Positions 4,981 to 14,264 of a DNA stretch of 64,000 nt are shown one piece after another. Source of the DNA: a virus. Where the stretch lies: the IMG/VR virus record IMGVR_UViG_3300007722_000012, positions 1 through 64,000 of that record. The stretch is one strand, 5' to 3'. A program made the position numbers and the translations under genes. Each line of letters starts with the position of its first letter. The stretch's first letter is position 1. The notes beneath the pieces were generated by a model. The model did no database searches. It saw only the letters and a list, made by a program, of their open reading frames with translations, and had not been told where the DNA came from.

Positions 4981-5345
4981 CAGTGAAGAAATCTTGGTGG
5001 GTCTGTAGGATCCGATTCATCATCTTCTGCCAGATCTGAAAGCTTGAATGATTCGGCGTCGATTGTATCACCTGTGTTGGGATCTATCACAAAGACGCTA
5101 TCACTAACAGCTCCAAAAAGCGCCGCTAGAGAACGAGCTGCGTCCATGGCGACTTCAAAACGATCGGTTCCAGAGTATGGAAGATTGATACTTACATTTA
5201 GTTCTTGATCGGTACCTGTACGATCTACTCCATCATCTAGAAAGAAACCTATATTACAGACGTATTCATCTTTGAGTTTCCATAGAGAAATAACAGGGTA
5301 CCCAGAAATACCAAACGAATTCCAGTTTGGAATTGTATCTACCAT
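4980..5345 (-). CDS. hypothetical protein (121 aa)
   Basis: Starts two bases after the stop of the dehydrogenase gene (TAATATG) and overlaps the next small gene, so it belongs to the same transcript. Acidic protein beginning MVDTIPNWNSFG, with no motif I can name. Confidence 0.65.
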   Translation of the reverse strand: MVDTIPNWNSFGISGYPVISLWKLKDEYVCNIGFFLDDGVDRTGTDQELNVSINLPYSGTDRFEVAMDAARSLAALFGAVSDSVFVIDPNTGDTIDAESFKLSDLAEDDESDPTDPPRFLH

Positions 5346-5346
5346 A

Positions 5347-6618
5347 TTAGATCTTTACGACCATCGGAATATCTAGAGCGTAATCAAACCCGGCCGGTGT
5401 ATAGTTGTAATCGGCGCATTCTGCTAGAATAAGACTCCGAACCTCACCATCAAACGACACGAAGACTAGTTTTGGGGGAATTTCCGCTTCAACAAAATGT
5501 TTAAAAATTTCATTTTTCATTTTAGTTCCTTTTGATATAAGATGCATTAGCCGACTTTGTTCCCAAAACATATCCAGAGAAATATCGGCGTGATTAATGA
5601 TACCAGAAAGTTTATTATCAAGCATCAGTTCTAAAACAGCGACACCCGAGCCAGCTGTCGTTGATTGAATCGCGGATAAACCGGCGGTGCCCACATAGTG
5701 AGCCGAGAAAGATTTTCTAACATATCTGCCGGTACCGTCGACACCCTTGGCTTCGGCATAAACGACTATCACGTCATCGGTATTGAATGGGAACACCCTT
5801 AGAAATTCTGCCTTAATATCTTTAAATATACCGCTATTTCTCGAAACAGCATTGAGAATATAGTTATAGTGAGTTGGATAACGAAGAGTTTTATAGGCAA
5901 CGTTTGCAACATGTTTTAGTTCTTTAACTAGAGAACCAATACCACCCGAGGTGTATGCTGCTTCATATTGTATACCATCAGCATAAACTGTTTCCAATCC
6001 CGTAAGTGGAGCATACGTTTTTTCAATACCATGGGCGCGAACTCGGCAAGGACGAATGAACTCATTGACTAGACCATCAACGGACCATGATAGATTATAT
6101 AGTTTAGCGCCTGCACCGTTTACGTTGCGGGGAAGTGCTCCAACGCTAATCATTAGATTGGAACACACGCCTGGCATTAGATCGGTACCGATAATATCCT
6201 TAACGAGCTTGTGACCCAAATAGTTAATGAAACCTGGCGCGAGACCGCATTTCACTGCGCAAGTTAAACCGCTATCCTTATAGATAGTCTGAACAGTATC
6301 GGCGACAACATCATCTTCTGTGAAATCGATATAGTGACAATTAGCGGCGACTGCGGCGCATGCAATAGTTTCATTATAGTTAAATGGGAGTGCGACAATA
6401 ACATGAGTCGCGCCAACACTGACCAGCTTTTCAGTGATCTGAGCTGTGGTCATAGTATCAAAATCTATTGCGTGTTCAGGAATCAGAGATAGTTTATCCC
6501 AAGTCTGAAATCTAGTTATAGCAGCAGCACCATCTTTTTCAAAAAAGAGGTCGTAGATAAATTTTCTGCAAGCAGAACCGATTTGACCAGAACCAAAAAT
6601 AATAATTTTAGTATTCAT
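5347..6618 (-). CDS. saccharopine dehydrogenase-like oxidoreductase
   Basis: A 423-residue protein with an N-terminal Rossmann nucleotide-binding loop (IIIFGSGQIGSACRKF), residues such as FTEDD and LAPGF in the region typical of saccharopine/carboxynorspermidine dehydrogenase-like enzymes, and a C-terminal domain consistent with that family. The family acts on lysine-derived or polyamine-derived imines with NAD(P)H; the substrate here is unknown. The start was placed at the ATG after GGAAACTAAT rather than at an upstream TTG. Probably an auxiliary metabolic gene, lying between gp41 and small genes. Confidence 0.7.
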   Translation of the reverse strand: MNTKIIIFGSGQIGSACRKFIYDLFFEKDGAAAITRFQTWDKLSLIPEHAIDFDTMTTAQITEKLVSVGATHVIVALPFNYNETIACAAVAANCHYIDFTEDDVVADTVQTIYKDSGLTCAVKCGLAPGFINYLGHKLVKDIIGTDLMPGVCSNLMISVGALPRNVNGAGAKLYNLSWSVDGLVNEFIRPCRVRAHGIEKTYAPLTGLETVYADGIQYEAAYTSGGIGSLVKELKHVANVAYKTLRYPTHYNYILNAVSRNSGIFKDIKAEFLRVFPFNTDDVIVVYAEAKGVDGTGRYVRKSFSAHYVGTAGLSAIQSTTAGSGVAVLELMLDNKLSGIINHADISLDMFWEQSRLMHLISKGTKMKNEIFKHFVEAEIPPKLVFVSFDGEVRSLILAECADYNYTPAGFDYALDIPMVVKI

Positions 6619-6642
6619 ATTAGTTTCCAAAATATTATTTAT

Positions 6643-8013
6643 TTATGACATTTTAAAACCATTGAACTTGGATGTAGCAACTGAAGCAAGTCGTTGTGGC
6701 ATTACAGCTGATACTGCAGGTTTAGATAGAGTTTGAGCAGATGCTTCAAGCGGATAAAACGTCATTTTAGTCTTATCTAAACCGCAGACAAACTTATCAA
6801 GCCCACCATATCGATTTTTCAACATCTTAATAATTACTTGGTTCATCGCGTTCAACTCTTCTGTGGCTATAATAGCGAATGCCATATCGAGACTCATGAT
6901 CAATCCAATAGAATCCGCAGTATCCGTTAGCGATACATCCGAATTATCGAAGCCGCCTCGGTTCAATTGATGACCCGTAAGCACGGGAATATCATTCTCG
7001 ATAGCCAATGAACGAAGTTCTTCGGCGATAGTTTTAATGAAGGTGTTGGTGTTGGTACTTCCACCCATCTTTATTCTAGCCGATGAGCAGATTCCGAGAT
7101 AATCGATGATAAGCAAGTCTGGAATAAAATTCTGTTTAGTTTTTAACTCATCAAGCAAACCCCGAAAGTGGCTAGAATGAGCAGCACCAGTAGGATATTC
7201 CTTAACATACAACTTACCGTGAGTTTTAGCCGAGATATTTTCGATCTTTGACATATAACTCTCTTTTTTCATACCCTTGATAGAATCAAGTTGTATGTTC
7301 ATTAGATTTGCGTCCACACGTTCGGAAATACGGATTTCTGACATCTCCATAGTGATATACAGAACGTTCTTACCTATCTTTAACGCATGCGCCGCAGTAT
7401 TCGTCATAAAGATTGACTTACCACCACCCGACTGGGCGCCGACAGAGGTAAGAGTTTTCTTACCCATACCGCCCTTTGTAATACCATCGAGTTCTAGAAT
7501 ACCGAACGAGATTTTATCTTCCTTCATGGTGTATTGATTGAAACGAGAATCTGCATCGCCAAGATAGTTATGCCCAACGCTAGAGTCGAAGTTAACGGAA
7601 ATCGCCTCCTGAAGTAGTTTTGGGATAGCATCTTCAGTAAGAATAGATTTCCCGTCGAGAATCATGATGGATTCCATGATCCCTAGATATACAGAGCGTT
7701 TTTTGCAGAACTCCTCGGCGGCTGGTAACAACCAATCTATATCAGTCTGGGTGCTCGAAAATGCCGAAACCTTCTCATATGCGGTATCAATCTCGGTGTC
7801 GGATAATTCTTTATTAGATTTTAGTTCCAGGTTTAAAATTTCTTTTGTGATAGCCCGATTGTGCTTATTAAAGAAGTCCGAGACTATCGTGAGAATAGTT
7901 GCTTCAGCTTTGTCTTGAAAATATTCTGGCTTTAGAAAAGGAATTACGATCCTACTAAATGTTTCATTTATTAGCAGATTTGCTAAAATTGTCCCCTCGA
8001 TCTTCACTGTCAT
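6643..8013 (-). CDS. 41: replicative DNA helicase, gp41-like (DnaB family)
   Basis: 456 residues. The RecA-fold core has Walker A GAQSGGGKS, Walker B in LLIIDYLGI and a downstream TGHQLNRGG motif, all in DnaB/gp41 order after an N-terminal helical domain. It would unwind DNA at the fork with primase. A GTG six bases upstream is an alternative start; the ATG follows AGGGTGA. No intein is present. Confidence 0.9.
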   Translation of the reverse strand: MTVKIEGTILANLLINETFSRIVIPFLKPEYFQDKAEATILTIVSDFFNKHNRAITKEILNLELKSNKELSDTEIDTAYEKVSAFSSTQTDIDWLLPAAEEFCKKRSVYLGIMESIMILDGKSILTEDAIPKLLQEAISVNFDSSVGHNYLGDADSRFNQYTMKEDKISFGILELDGITKGGMGKKTLTSVGAQSGGGKSIFMTNTAAHALKIGKNVLYITMEMSEIRISERVDANLMNIQLDSIKGMKKESYMSKIENISAKTHGKLYVKEYPTGAAHSSHFRGLLDELKTKQNFIPDLLIIDYLGICSSARIKMGGSTNTNTFIKTIAEELRSLAIENDIPVLTGHQLNRGGFDNSDVSLTDTADSIGLIMSLDMAFAIIATEELNAMNQVIIKMLKNRYGGLDKFVCGLDKTKMTFYPLEASAQTLSKPAVSAVMPQRLASVATSKFNGFKMS

Positions 8014-8063
8014 ATTCACCCTGTTTATCCATTATACACCGCACTTAATAAAGATGAAATAAT

Positions 8064-8594
8064 TTATCGAAGAATATCCTTTGGCATCGCCGCCGTACCC
8101 TCAGCGGCAAGCCTATCTAGAAAACTCAGCGCATCTTCGGTCGGTCTACCCTTCATCTCGCCCGCGGGTCGCCCTAAATTAGCTATGAGATCCTGAGCAG
8201 CGTTGCGTGGATTAGCTTCTTCAAAGGCGCGTGTTTCAGATGCAAGTTTAGAAGCACGAGAGCCTTTAGCTTCGGCGATAAGTTCATTTACTTCTTCGAG
8301 CCCAACATCAGTGCCGCCATGATACTGAAGTTCGCCGGAGCCGATTTGCTCGAGTATCATCTCGTGCAATAGATGAGCGATGCTATCCTGGAACTCAAGC
8401 AAGTCGTTGGGCTGATCGATAGAAACTATCTGGTAGCCAAAGCTCATGCAAGGTTCATTTGTATTTGGATCTGTATCGACAGACACCTTTCCGTATTTAA
8501 ATGAAATACCATCAAAGTTGCCCGAGTTAATGGTGATGATACCGTCATTATCTTCATTATAAATTACGGAGACGTCTTGTGTTGTTAGTTTCAT
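8064..8594 (-). CDS. hypothetical protein (176 aa)
   Basis: Start codon overlaps the TGA of the upstream zinc-ribbon gene (ATGA). The product has a beta-rich N-terminal half and a helical C-terminal half, with no motif recognised. It sits between uvsX and gp41 genes, so a replication-related accessory role is conceivable but unsupported. Confidence 0.65.
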   Translation of the reverse strand: MKLTTQDVSVIYNEDNDGIITINSGNFDGISFKYGKVSVDTDPNTNEPCMSFGYQIVSIDQPNDLLEFQDSIAHLLHEMILEQIGSGELQYHGGTDVGLEEVNELIAEAKGSRASKLASETRAFEEANPRNAAQDLIANLGRPAGEMKGRPTEDALSFLDRLAAEGTAAMPKDILR

Positions 8595-8824
8595 GTTATT
8601 CTCTCTGTAAATTTGTGATTTAAGCTTGCCGGGTATGCGCTACCCAATTGTCCTGGTATATTGCTAGCGGTGCAAGCATTATCATGATCGTTTGCGTGTG
8701 GGCACCGTTTATTGCCACATAACGGACAGAGAATCATCAGAGTCATTGCATACGGTATGTAACCGACCATTACACCCTCATTACACTTATGGCACCAGCA
8801 TGACGGGGTAGGTGTTAATTTCAT
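8591..8824 (-). CDS. small zinc-ribbon protein (77 aa)
   Basis: Contains CWCHKC near the N-terminus and CPLCGNKRCPHANDH in the middle followed by another Cys, a pattern I recognise from small phage proteins of unknown function with paired zinc-binding cysteines. Four-base overlap with the next gene implies coupling. Confidence 0.7.
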   Translation of the reverse strand: MKLTPTPSCWCHKCNEGVMVGYIPYAMTLMILCPLCGNKRCPHANDHDNACTASNIPGQLGSAYPASLNHKFTERIT

Positions 8825-8840
8825 TATACGATCCCATTCA

Positions 8841-9044
8841 TTAGGCTACTCTGTATCCGTGATACGCACACGATGGGCAACCAATATTCCTTGGTGGGTT
8901 TGAGGTCAGCACCATGCCGTCTAGGTCGTTCAACTCTTCTCTACATACTGAGCAAGCTATCCCATTTTTCTGTGGGTAAGTGTTTAGCCGCGAGTACATA
9001 TCTTCGCGCTGATGATTGTGTTGTTCTAATGTTTTTAGGTTCAT
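8841..9044 (-). CDS. small zinc-ribbon protein (67 aa)
   Basis: Two CxxC pairs (CSVC and CPSC) about 25 residues apart predict a single zinc ribbon. The ATG overlaps the uvsX stop (TAATG), placing it in the uvsX transcript. Function unknown. Confidence 0.7.
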   Translation of the reverse strand: MNLKTLEQHNHQREDMYSRLNTYPQKNGIACSVCREELNDLDGMVLTSNPPRNIGCPSCAYHGYRVA

Positions 9045-10129
9045 TAGTCGGCCGCCAGTTCAGCGTCAATGCTTTCATCAGTTAACATTGTGCCGCTCGA
9101 AACTTTATACTTGTCGCCTACCCATTCTTTGAAGGATGATGATGCCAAGATTGGATTCCAAAATATCGCGTTGTTGGTATCTACTTCTTTGTATTTTGTA
9201 ATTTCGATTTCGCCAGTATCCATGTTAACTCTAGAATATCGAGCATTCTGTGGCTTGATGACGTGACCCGATTCCAGAGCCATATCAAGTAGACCAGACC
9301 ATTTATTGATGCCGCCCTCGTGAGTAACCTGAATAAAGATTTTAGTTTTTTCGCGACTATATCTAGACTTTTCTACATTAAGTACAAAGTTAAAGCCGAT
9401 GAGCTCGGTACCATCTTTTTGCTGTTGACGACCCACGATAAAGATTGTATCAGAGCTAAGATAGATACCTGTACCACCCGAGACGATTGGCTTCGAAAAC
9501 ATTTCCTGAGTCATATATACATGCGCAACCGCTATCATTGGAACATCAAGTTTGTGCAGGTAGGGTGTGATCATACGAAAGATAGACTTCATCTGCTTTG
9601 CGCGAGACATATCTTGTACCGATTTACCTTCAATCGCGTCTTCCATTTCCTTTTTGGACGACATATTTCCAGTTGAATCGACTACGAAGATAACATGCTC
9701 ACCTCGTGTAAGACCCTCTAGCTGTTTCATCACATCGAATTTGAAATCTTCCATATTCATTATTGGGGTATGGAGCACGCGGGTCATATCAATGCCCAAC
9801 GAGTTGAAGTAAGAAGCTGGGGTGCCGAATTCGCAGTCGTAAAAAATTAAAACAGCATCGGGATACTTGTCAAGATAGGATTTTGCTAACACTAATGAAA
9901 ATAATGATTTGAAGTGCTTGGATGGACCCGCGAAAAGTGTCAGACCTGGGCAGAAACCGCCCTCCCAGTCACCCGAAAGAGCGATGTTCAGCGCGGGAAC
10001 AGGCGTCGTAATCATATCTTTCTTTGTAAAATATTTTGACGACGACAGAATTTCTGTATCAGAAATTGTAGAAGTCCGACGAAGACGATCCATTAGCGAA
10101 TTTGTAGCAGTGAGTGTTTTAGTAGCCAT
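9044..10129 (-). CDS. uvsX: UvsX recombinase (RecA family)
   Basis: 361 residues with the UvsX-type Walker A GPSKHFKS, Walker B in VIFVVDSTGN and a RecA-like core. It forms presynaptic filaments on ssDNA for recombination-dependent replication, assisted by UvsY (42996-43433). The start follows AAGGAAAC, with a GTTTAT-N22-TATAAT promoter (10148-10181) just upstream. Confidence 0.93.
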   Translation of the reverse strand: MATKTLTATNSLMDRLRRTSTISDTEILSSSKYFTKKDMITTPVPALNIALSGDWEGGFCPGLTLFAGPSKHFKSLFSLVLAKSYLDKYPDAVLIFYDCEFGTPASYFNSLGIDMTRVLHTPIMNMEDFKFDVMKQLEGLTRGEHVIFVVDSTGNMSSKKEMEDAIEGKSVQDMSRAKQMKSIFRMITPYLHKLDVPMIAVAHVYMTQEMFSKPIVSGGTGIYLSSDTIFIVGRQQQKDGTELIGFNFVLNVEKSRYSREKTKIFIQVTHEGGINKWSGLLDMALESGHVIKPQNARYSRVNMDTGEIEITKYKEVDTNNAIFWNPILASSSFKEWVGDKYKVSSGTMLTDESIDAELAAD

Positions 10130-10147
10130 AGTTTCCTTTGTTATTTA

Positions 10148-10181
10148 ATTATATACCGATTTCCGAGAACTAGTAATAAAC
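10148..10181 (-). promoter_or_regulatory. GTTTAT-N22-TATAAT promoter (uvsX)
   Basis: Minus-strand GTTTAT at 10176-10181 overlapping the end of gp43, 22-base spacer, TATAAT at 10148-10153. Spacer matches those at 14879, 18110, 18997, 23528, 26953 and 62716. Confidence 0.75.
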
Positions 10182-11116
10182 TAGAAAAATTCAGAAAGAT
10201 CGTTCTTAAATTCTGTTTTCCACCCCATTGGCGAAATCATTAGCTCAACTGCTGCAAGGAACACCTTTTCGAATTGAAGATCGAAATCGATATACTTGTG
10301 CAATCCAAACTCAGTTGGTAATTTTCCGTCAACAGACCAACCAATGATATTCTCGTGCAGAATGTTGGGTTCTTTAAGATAGATGAAACGAATTTTGTTG
10401 CCCTCTTTCAGCATCTCGTATTTTTTGGTGAGTTTTAGTTTCTTAAGCAGGTGGTTATGAAGTAGGGCGGCACGAACGTGGATTGGTGTACGTAATCCGT
10501 ATATCGTGGATTCATTACTATATTCTTTAAGGTTAGATACGCCACGCGGAAATGCAATCTCTTCTACACTATGAATCATGAAATCTGCTTTGATGCCCGC
10601 AATATACTTTTGCATTTCTACTTCTGTGCTATCGAAGATAATATCTATACACTCTTTCAAAGCTTTCTGCACAACTTTTGGCGTCGACGACTTAACAATT
10701 TCCATCCCCATTATTTTCAATTTTGGTGTGGCGTATGATACTCCCTCCGACGAATAAACACGGAGAAAATATTTCTTCATGGCTAGCTGTACCATGTGCG
10801 ATGCAGCGACTTCAAGCTTCATGTTGAAGGTATTTTCAATAACGTTTAAACTAGTCGATACACTATTAGTGATATCTTTGATCACAGGCGACATTTTATC
10901 GATTGCAAGCTTTTCAATCATCCTGATGTTTTGTTCAACGGTTTGCGTGGGTGCATATCTTTTGATAACCGGGTCAAGGCAAAAATATCCGGAATTGTGA
11001 ACTGCTATATTATTAGCGAAGAAATTGTGATTGTTTTCTACTTCGATATCATAAACATCTACTTCCTGGATACCAAGATCTTCTATAACGAAATCTGATT
11101 CAAATGTTAAGTTCAT
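10181..11116 (-). CDS. 43: split-intein C half fused to gp43 C-terminal polymerase domain
   Basis: Residues 1-41 end with FFANNIAVHN, an intein C-terminal motif (block F/G, HN), followed by S42 as the +1 residue. Residues 42-311 (SGYFCLDPVIK...) continue family B polymerase just after motif C and run through the thumb. Trans-splicing with the product of 12192-14252 would restore ...YADTD-SGYF.... The start overlaps the end of the endonuclease gene by 17 bases. The frame ends in TAG. Confidence 0.9.
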   Translation of the reverse strand: MNLTFESDFVIEDLGIQEVDVYDIEVENNHNFFANNIAVHNSGYFCLDPVIKRYAPTQTVEQNIRMIEKLAIDKMSPVIKDITNSVSTSLNVIENTFNMKLEVAASHMVQLAMKKYFLRVYSSEGVSYATPKLKIMGMEIVKSSTPKVVQKALKECIDIIFDSTEVEMQKYIAGIKADFMIHSVEEIAFPRGVSNLKEYSNESTIYGLRTPIHVRAALLHNHLLKKLKLTKKYEMLKEGNKIRFIYLKEPNILHENIIGWSVDGKLPTEFGLHKYIDFDLQFEKVFLAAVELMISPMGWKTEFKNDLSEFF

Positions 11117-12173
11117 ATTTTATTTTCTGTATTATGTTTTTTGGGTCTTCTAAGAAATCTGATTCCCAAACGATTAAAGTCCTAATTCCGCGCTCTTCTT
11201 TTAACGCTGTAATTTTTCTTTTGTCAGCTTCCCACAATTCTAGTGCAGTTTGTGGTCCACCAGACCACGGCTTACGTTTAGTTGGAATATCATTCGGTGC
11301 ATAAATCTTTGGGTTGGCGTGGTAGTGGTCACCATTATATTCTATACATATATTATACTCAGTATTCACATAGTCAAAAAAATATGGTCTATGATTCAAT
11401 TTAGACCAAACAACATATTCTCCCGCCTTTGTTGCGTAATATGATTTATCCTTTAGCTGCGGCAATTCTATCTCCAATAACATTATCATATTCTGGCTTG
11501 CTTTAGAATAGAATGTATTTGTTCTTGAGATAGTATCTAGGAATTTGAGTGGGCCGATCTCGGGCCCATACTTTCTAACAAAATTATCCATAGTATGGCC
11601 CTTCTCAGAGCACACTCTCTTATACTCAGATAGACCACGCGTCTCTCCAAACTTTTCAACAAAATAAGCTAAAGAGACCCCAACTGACTGCTGTTTTACG
11701 CAATACGCATCAAATTTAGTAGAACCATCAATGCGCCCATGCTTAGAAATTTGGTTTTCTAGTGTAACTGCGCGAGATCGATTATAAGAACCAAAATCAT
11801 CTAGAGTCATGTTGTATTTCTCTTGCTTATATTCGAAGGTGTTAGTCAGTGACTGTTTTTTTCGATATATATCCCAACGTTTAATACCATCAATTGAACC
11901 ATAGAAATGCTTCATTTTCGCTAGAGTCACGGCATTCCCAAATGATAAATGTGTGGTATACCATGCCACTAAATCAACAGGTAAATGGTTGGATGAAATA
12001 AGAAATTCCAAATTCTTAATGATATTCTGTGATTTGAATCGACCTTCGTTTGATGCAGAAAATAGACAAACTAGATTATCAAATCTATCTGGTAGACATA
12101 TTAAGTTTAGACGTGATATTTGTTTTTTCAAAAAAGAACTTGGGTCATTTAACAGCAATTTAGTTGATTTCAT
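11100..12173 (-). CDS. Vsr-like (EDxHD) homing endonuclease between split-intein halves
   Basis: 357 residues. The C-terminal region has IEYNGDHYH (E278, D282, H283, H285), the EDxHD-type active site of Vsr-related homing endonucleases that occur inside fractured intein genes, preceded by repeated KHGxxxG-type units (about residues 85-215) that may bind DNA. It lies exactly between the two gp43 intein halves. No Shine-Dalgarno is evident, but a late promoter (12203-12210) sits 30 bases upstream inside the 3' end of the N-terminal gp43 gene. Confidence 0.85.
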   Translation of the reverse strand: MKSTKLLLNDPSSFLKKQISRLNLICLPDRFDNLVCLFSASNEGRFKSQNIIKNLEFLISSNHLPVDLVAWYTTHLSFGNAVTLAKMKHFYGSIDGIKRWDIYRKKQSLTNTFEYKQEKYNMTLDDFGSYNRSRAVTLENQISKHGRIDGSTKFDAYCVKQQSVGVSLAYFVEKFGETRGLSEYKRVCSEKGHTMDNFVRKYGPEIGPLKFLDTISRTNTFYSKASQNMIMLLEIELPQLKDKSYYATKAGEYVVWSKLNHRPYFFDYVNTEYNICIEYNGDHYHANPKIYAPNDIPTKRKPWSGGPQTALELWEADKRKITALKEERGIRTLIVWESDFLEDPKNIIQKIKYELNI

Positions 12174-12191
12174 TATGGGGACACCGATTGA

Positions 12192-14252
12192 TTAGTATAT
12201 TATATTTATACATTTATCAAATCGGGTAATCTCAGCTGGTTTGATTGACAGAATCCTATTATTACGCAAAATCATAACACTATGATCTTCTGTGACTGTG
12301 ACAGAAACCCCACCAACGGTAATTTTAAACATCCGTTTCTTTACTCGATGCTTCATGACGTGGAGTACATTATTATGTTCTATAGCCTTAGTGCTTAGAT
12401 TGATAGACGGTGTAATATCAGTTGTTACCGGCTTTACATAACTCTGATTAAAACTATCTTCATACACATAAAAATTCCTATTCTTTGCGTAATATTCAGC
12501 TATAGTGATATCTTTACCATTGATTTTTACCATAGTATCACCAGTCACGGAATCTGTGTCGGCATAAAAGAGGGTGCCCGTGCAATCCATCTTCATAACT
12601 TCTGTGAAGCGATTATCAAACTTTGCTTCTAATGAACGAAGCAAGAGTTGGCCCGTGAGCGTGATACTCTCGGCGACGTGACTGTTGAAATATCTAAACC
12701 CAGCATTTGCCAAGGCGCCGTACAATGAGTTCAATGAAATTTTATAGGCTTGTTCTGTATTCGATAATGCTGCACGAGTTTGGTTCAGTTTGTGGAGTTC
12801 GTCTTTATCACCAGATGTTCGCTTGAGATCTTCCATTTTTCTCTGGATATCCAGCATGGCGTTTTTAGCGTCACGGCGTTTCTTCATGTATGTTTTTATA
12901 ACGATGGGAATAATGCCCGGGATATCTTTTCTGTATAACGAACCGTTGGCGCCCATACAGACATTTTTATCTTTGTTTTCGATATTGCCACTCAAACATT
13001 TTTCTACAGTACTATCACACTGGCCGATGTAGGTTTCTGGCGATAGGTTTAGCGCCATCATGACGCTGGGATACAAGCTGGTGAAATCGAAGCTCACTAC
13101 ATTCTTGTACATGCCTGGTATGGGTGTTTTTACATAGGCGCCCTGGATACCGAAGGCTTCACCAGTATGCTTACGCTGGGGTGACACAATATTCCGCGCC
13201 AGCAATTCGTTATGGAGAATAGCGTCCCAAGTTTTAACCGGAGAAAAGACGTCGGTGTAGTTAATCTTGGCCTCATAAGCAATCGTTAACGCGAGTTCGA
13301 TCAAACGTAACTTATCATTAAGTTGGCCAACTAATTCTGCGTCTCGAACGTTATATTCTACATAGGTATGAAACTCATCGCTGAAGAAGGCGTCAAACGA
13401 TTCGGTTGGGTTTTCGAGTTTGCTCACACCGAGTTCTTCTTGTGCGATAGATCCAAGCGCCCACGATTCGCGAGCCTTAGTGGTGAACTTCTTCATTAGT
13501 GCCATCATATCAAGAACAGATATACCCGTGATACTATACTCAAGTTCGTCGCGGCCTTTGTAGTTGCGAAGTTGAAAGTCAACCAATCCCCATGGAGAAA
13601 GCTTCTTGGCAAACTCATGACCTAAGACGATTGTGATGCGATTAAGAAGATAAGGCACATCGAAGCCGTCTACGCTCCAACCAGTGACGATATCTGGATA
13701 AGCTTGGGACCAAAAAGCCAAGAATAACTTCAGCAGTGCTTTTTCGTCTCTGCATTCCGTATAGGCCGTCACTACATTGTGTTTGCCTGTGGGTACATAG
13801 CCTTTGATGCCCCAAGTATAACACCGCTTGGTGTGGATATCTTGGACTGTGATCAGCTGGATAGTTCCCAATGCGTATTTTGGGTCAGGGAAACTTCCAT
13901 CTGGAGCTGAGCCGACCTCGATATCTACCGAATAAACTTTGATGCGAGAGAAGTCCCACCCGTGAAAGTCATATTGATTTGCATATTGAAGAACTTCATT
14001 CTGTTGCCCAAACACTTCTATGCCCGATACCCCGGCATAAGTCTTACACCAATCCCGGGCATCATGCATATTGCCCGGTTGTACTTCCTTAACTTTATCA
14101 CCATACAGTGAGGCCAGACCAGAAGTAGAGTTTTCGTCTCTAAGATAATAAGTAGGTTGCCATGCATCTTTGCGAAGTGATGAGATCCCATCAACTACTT
14201 CACGAACTAGGATAGAGTTGCCGGCGCGGGCTATATTTGTGTAGAATTTCAT
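12192..14252 (-). CDS. 43: gp43 DNA polymerase N-terminal part fused to split-intein N half
   Basis: Residues 1-567 are family B polymerase: exonuclease motif SVDIEVG, Exo II region GWSVDGFDVPYLL, motif A DFTSLYPS, motif B NSLYGALANAGF and motif C ending YADTD. At S568 (SVTGDTMV) an intein N-terminal half of 119 residues begins, with block B TVTEDH. The gene stops after KCINIIY. The polymerase is thus made as two proteins joined by protein trans-splicing; the extein total of 837 residues fits the T4 enzyme (898). Confidence 0.92.
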   Translation of the reverse strand: MKFYTNIARAGNSILVREVVDGISSLRKDAWQPTYYLRDENSTSGLASLYGDKVKEVQPGNMHDARDWCKTYAGVSGIEVFGQQNEVLQYANQYDFHGWDFSRIKVYSVDIEVGSAPDGSFPDPKYALGTIQLITVQDIHTKRCYTWGIKGYVPTGKHNVVTAYTECRDEKALLKLFLAFWSQAYPDIVTGWSVDGFDVPYLLNRITIVLGHEFAKKLSPWGLVDFQLRNYKGRDELEYSITGISVLDMMALMKKFTTKARESWALGSIAQEELGVSKLENPTESFDAFFSDEFHTYVEYNVRDAELVGQLNDKLRLIELALTIAYEAKINYTDVFSPVKTWDAILHNELLARNIVSPQRKHTGEAFGIQGAYVKTPIPGMYKNVVSFDFTSLYPSVMMALNLSPETYIGQCDSTVEKCLSGNIENKDKNVCMGANGSLYRKDIPGIIPIVIKTYMKKRRDAKNAMLDIQRKMEDLKRTSGDKDELHKLNQTRAALSNTEQAYKISLNSLYGALANAGFRYFNSHVAESITLTGQLLLRSLEAKFDNRFTEVMKMDCTGTLFYADTDSVTGDTMVKINGKDITIAEYYAKNRNFYVYEDSFNQSYVKPVTTDITPSINLSTKAIEHNNVLHVMKHRVKKRMFKITVGGVSVTVTEDHSVMILRNNRILSIKPAEITRFDKCINIIY
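12203..12210 (-). promoter_or_regulatory. late promoter inside gp43-N for the endonuclease
   Basis: TATAAATA occurs within the last codons of the gp43-N/intein-N gene, giving a predicted start about 23 bases before the endonuclease ATG. Confidence 0.6.
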
Positions 14253-14264
14253 AACTGTAAATTT

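Noticed and set aside
8031-8064. GTTTAT-N22-TATAAT promoter upstream of gp41
   Set aside because: TATAAT is present before gp41, but the box at the right distance reads AATTAT, too weak to list.
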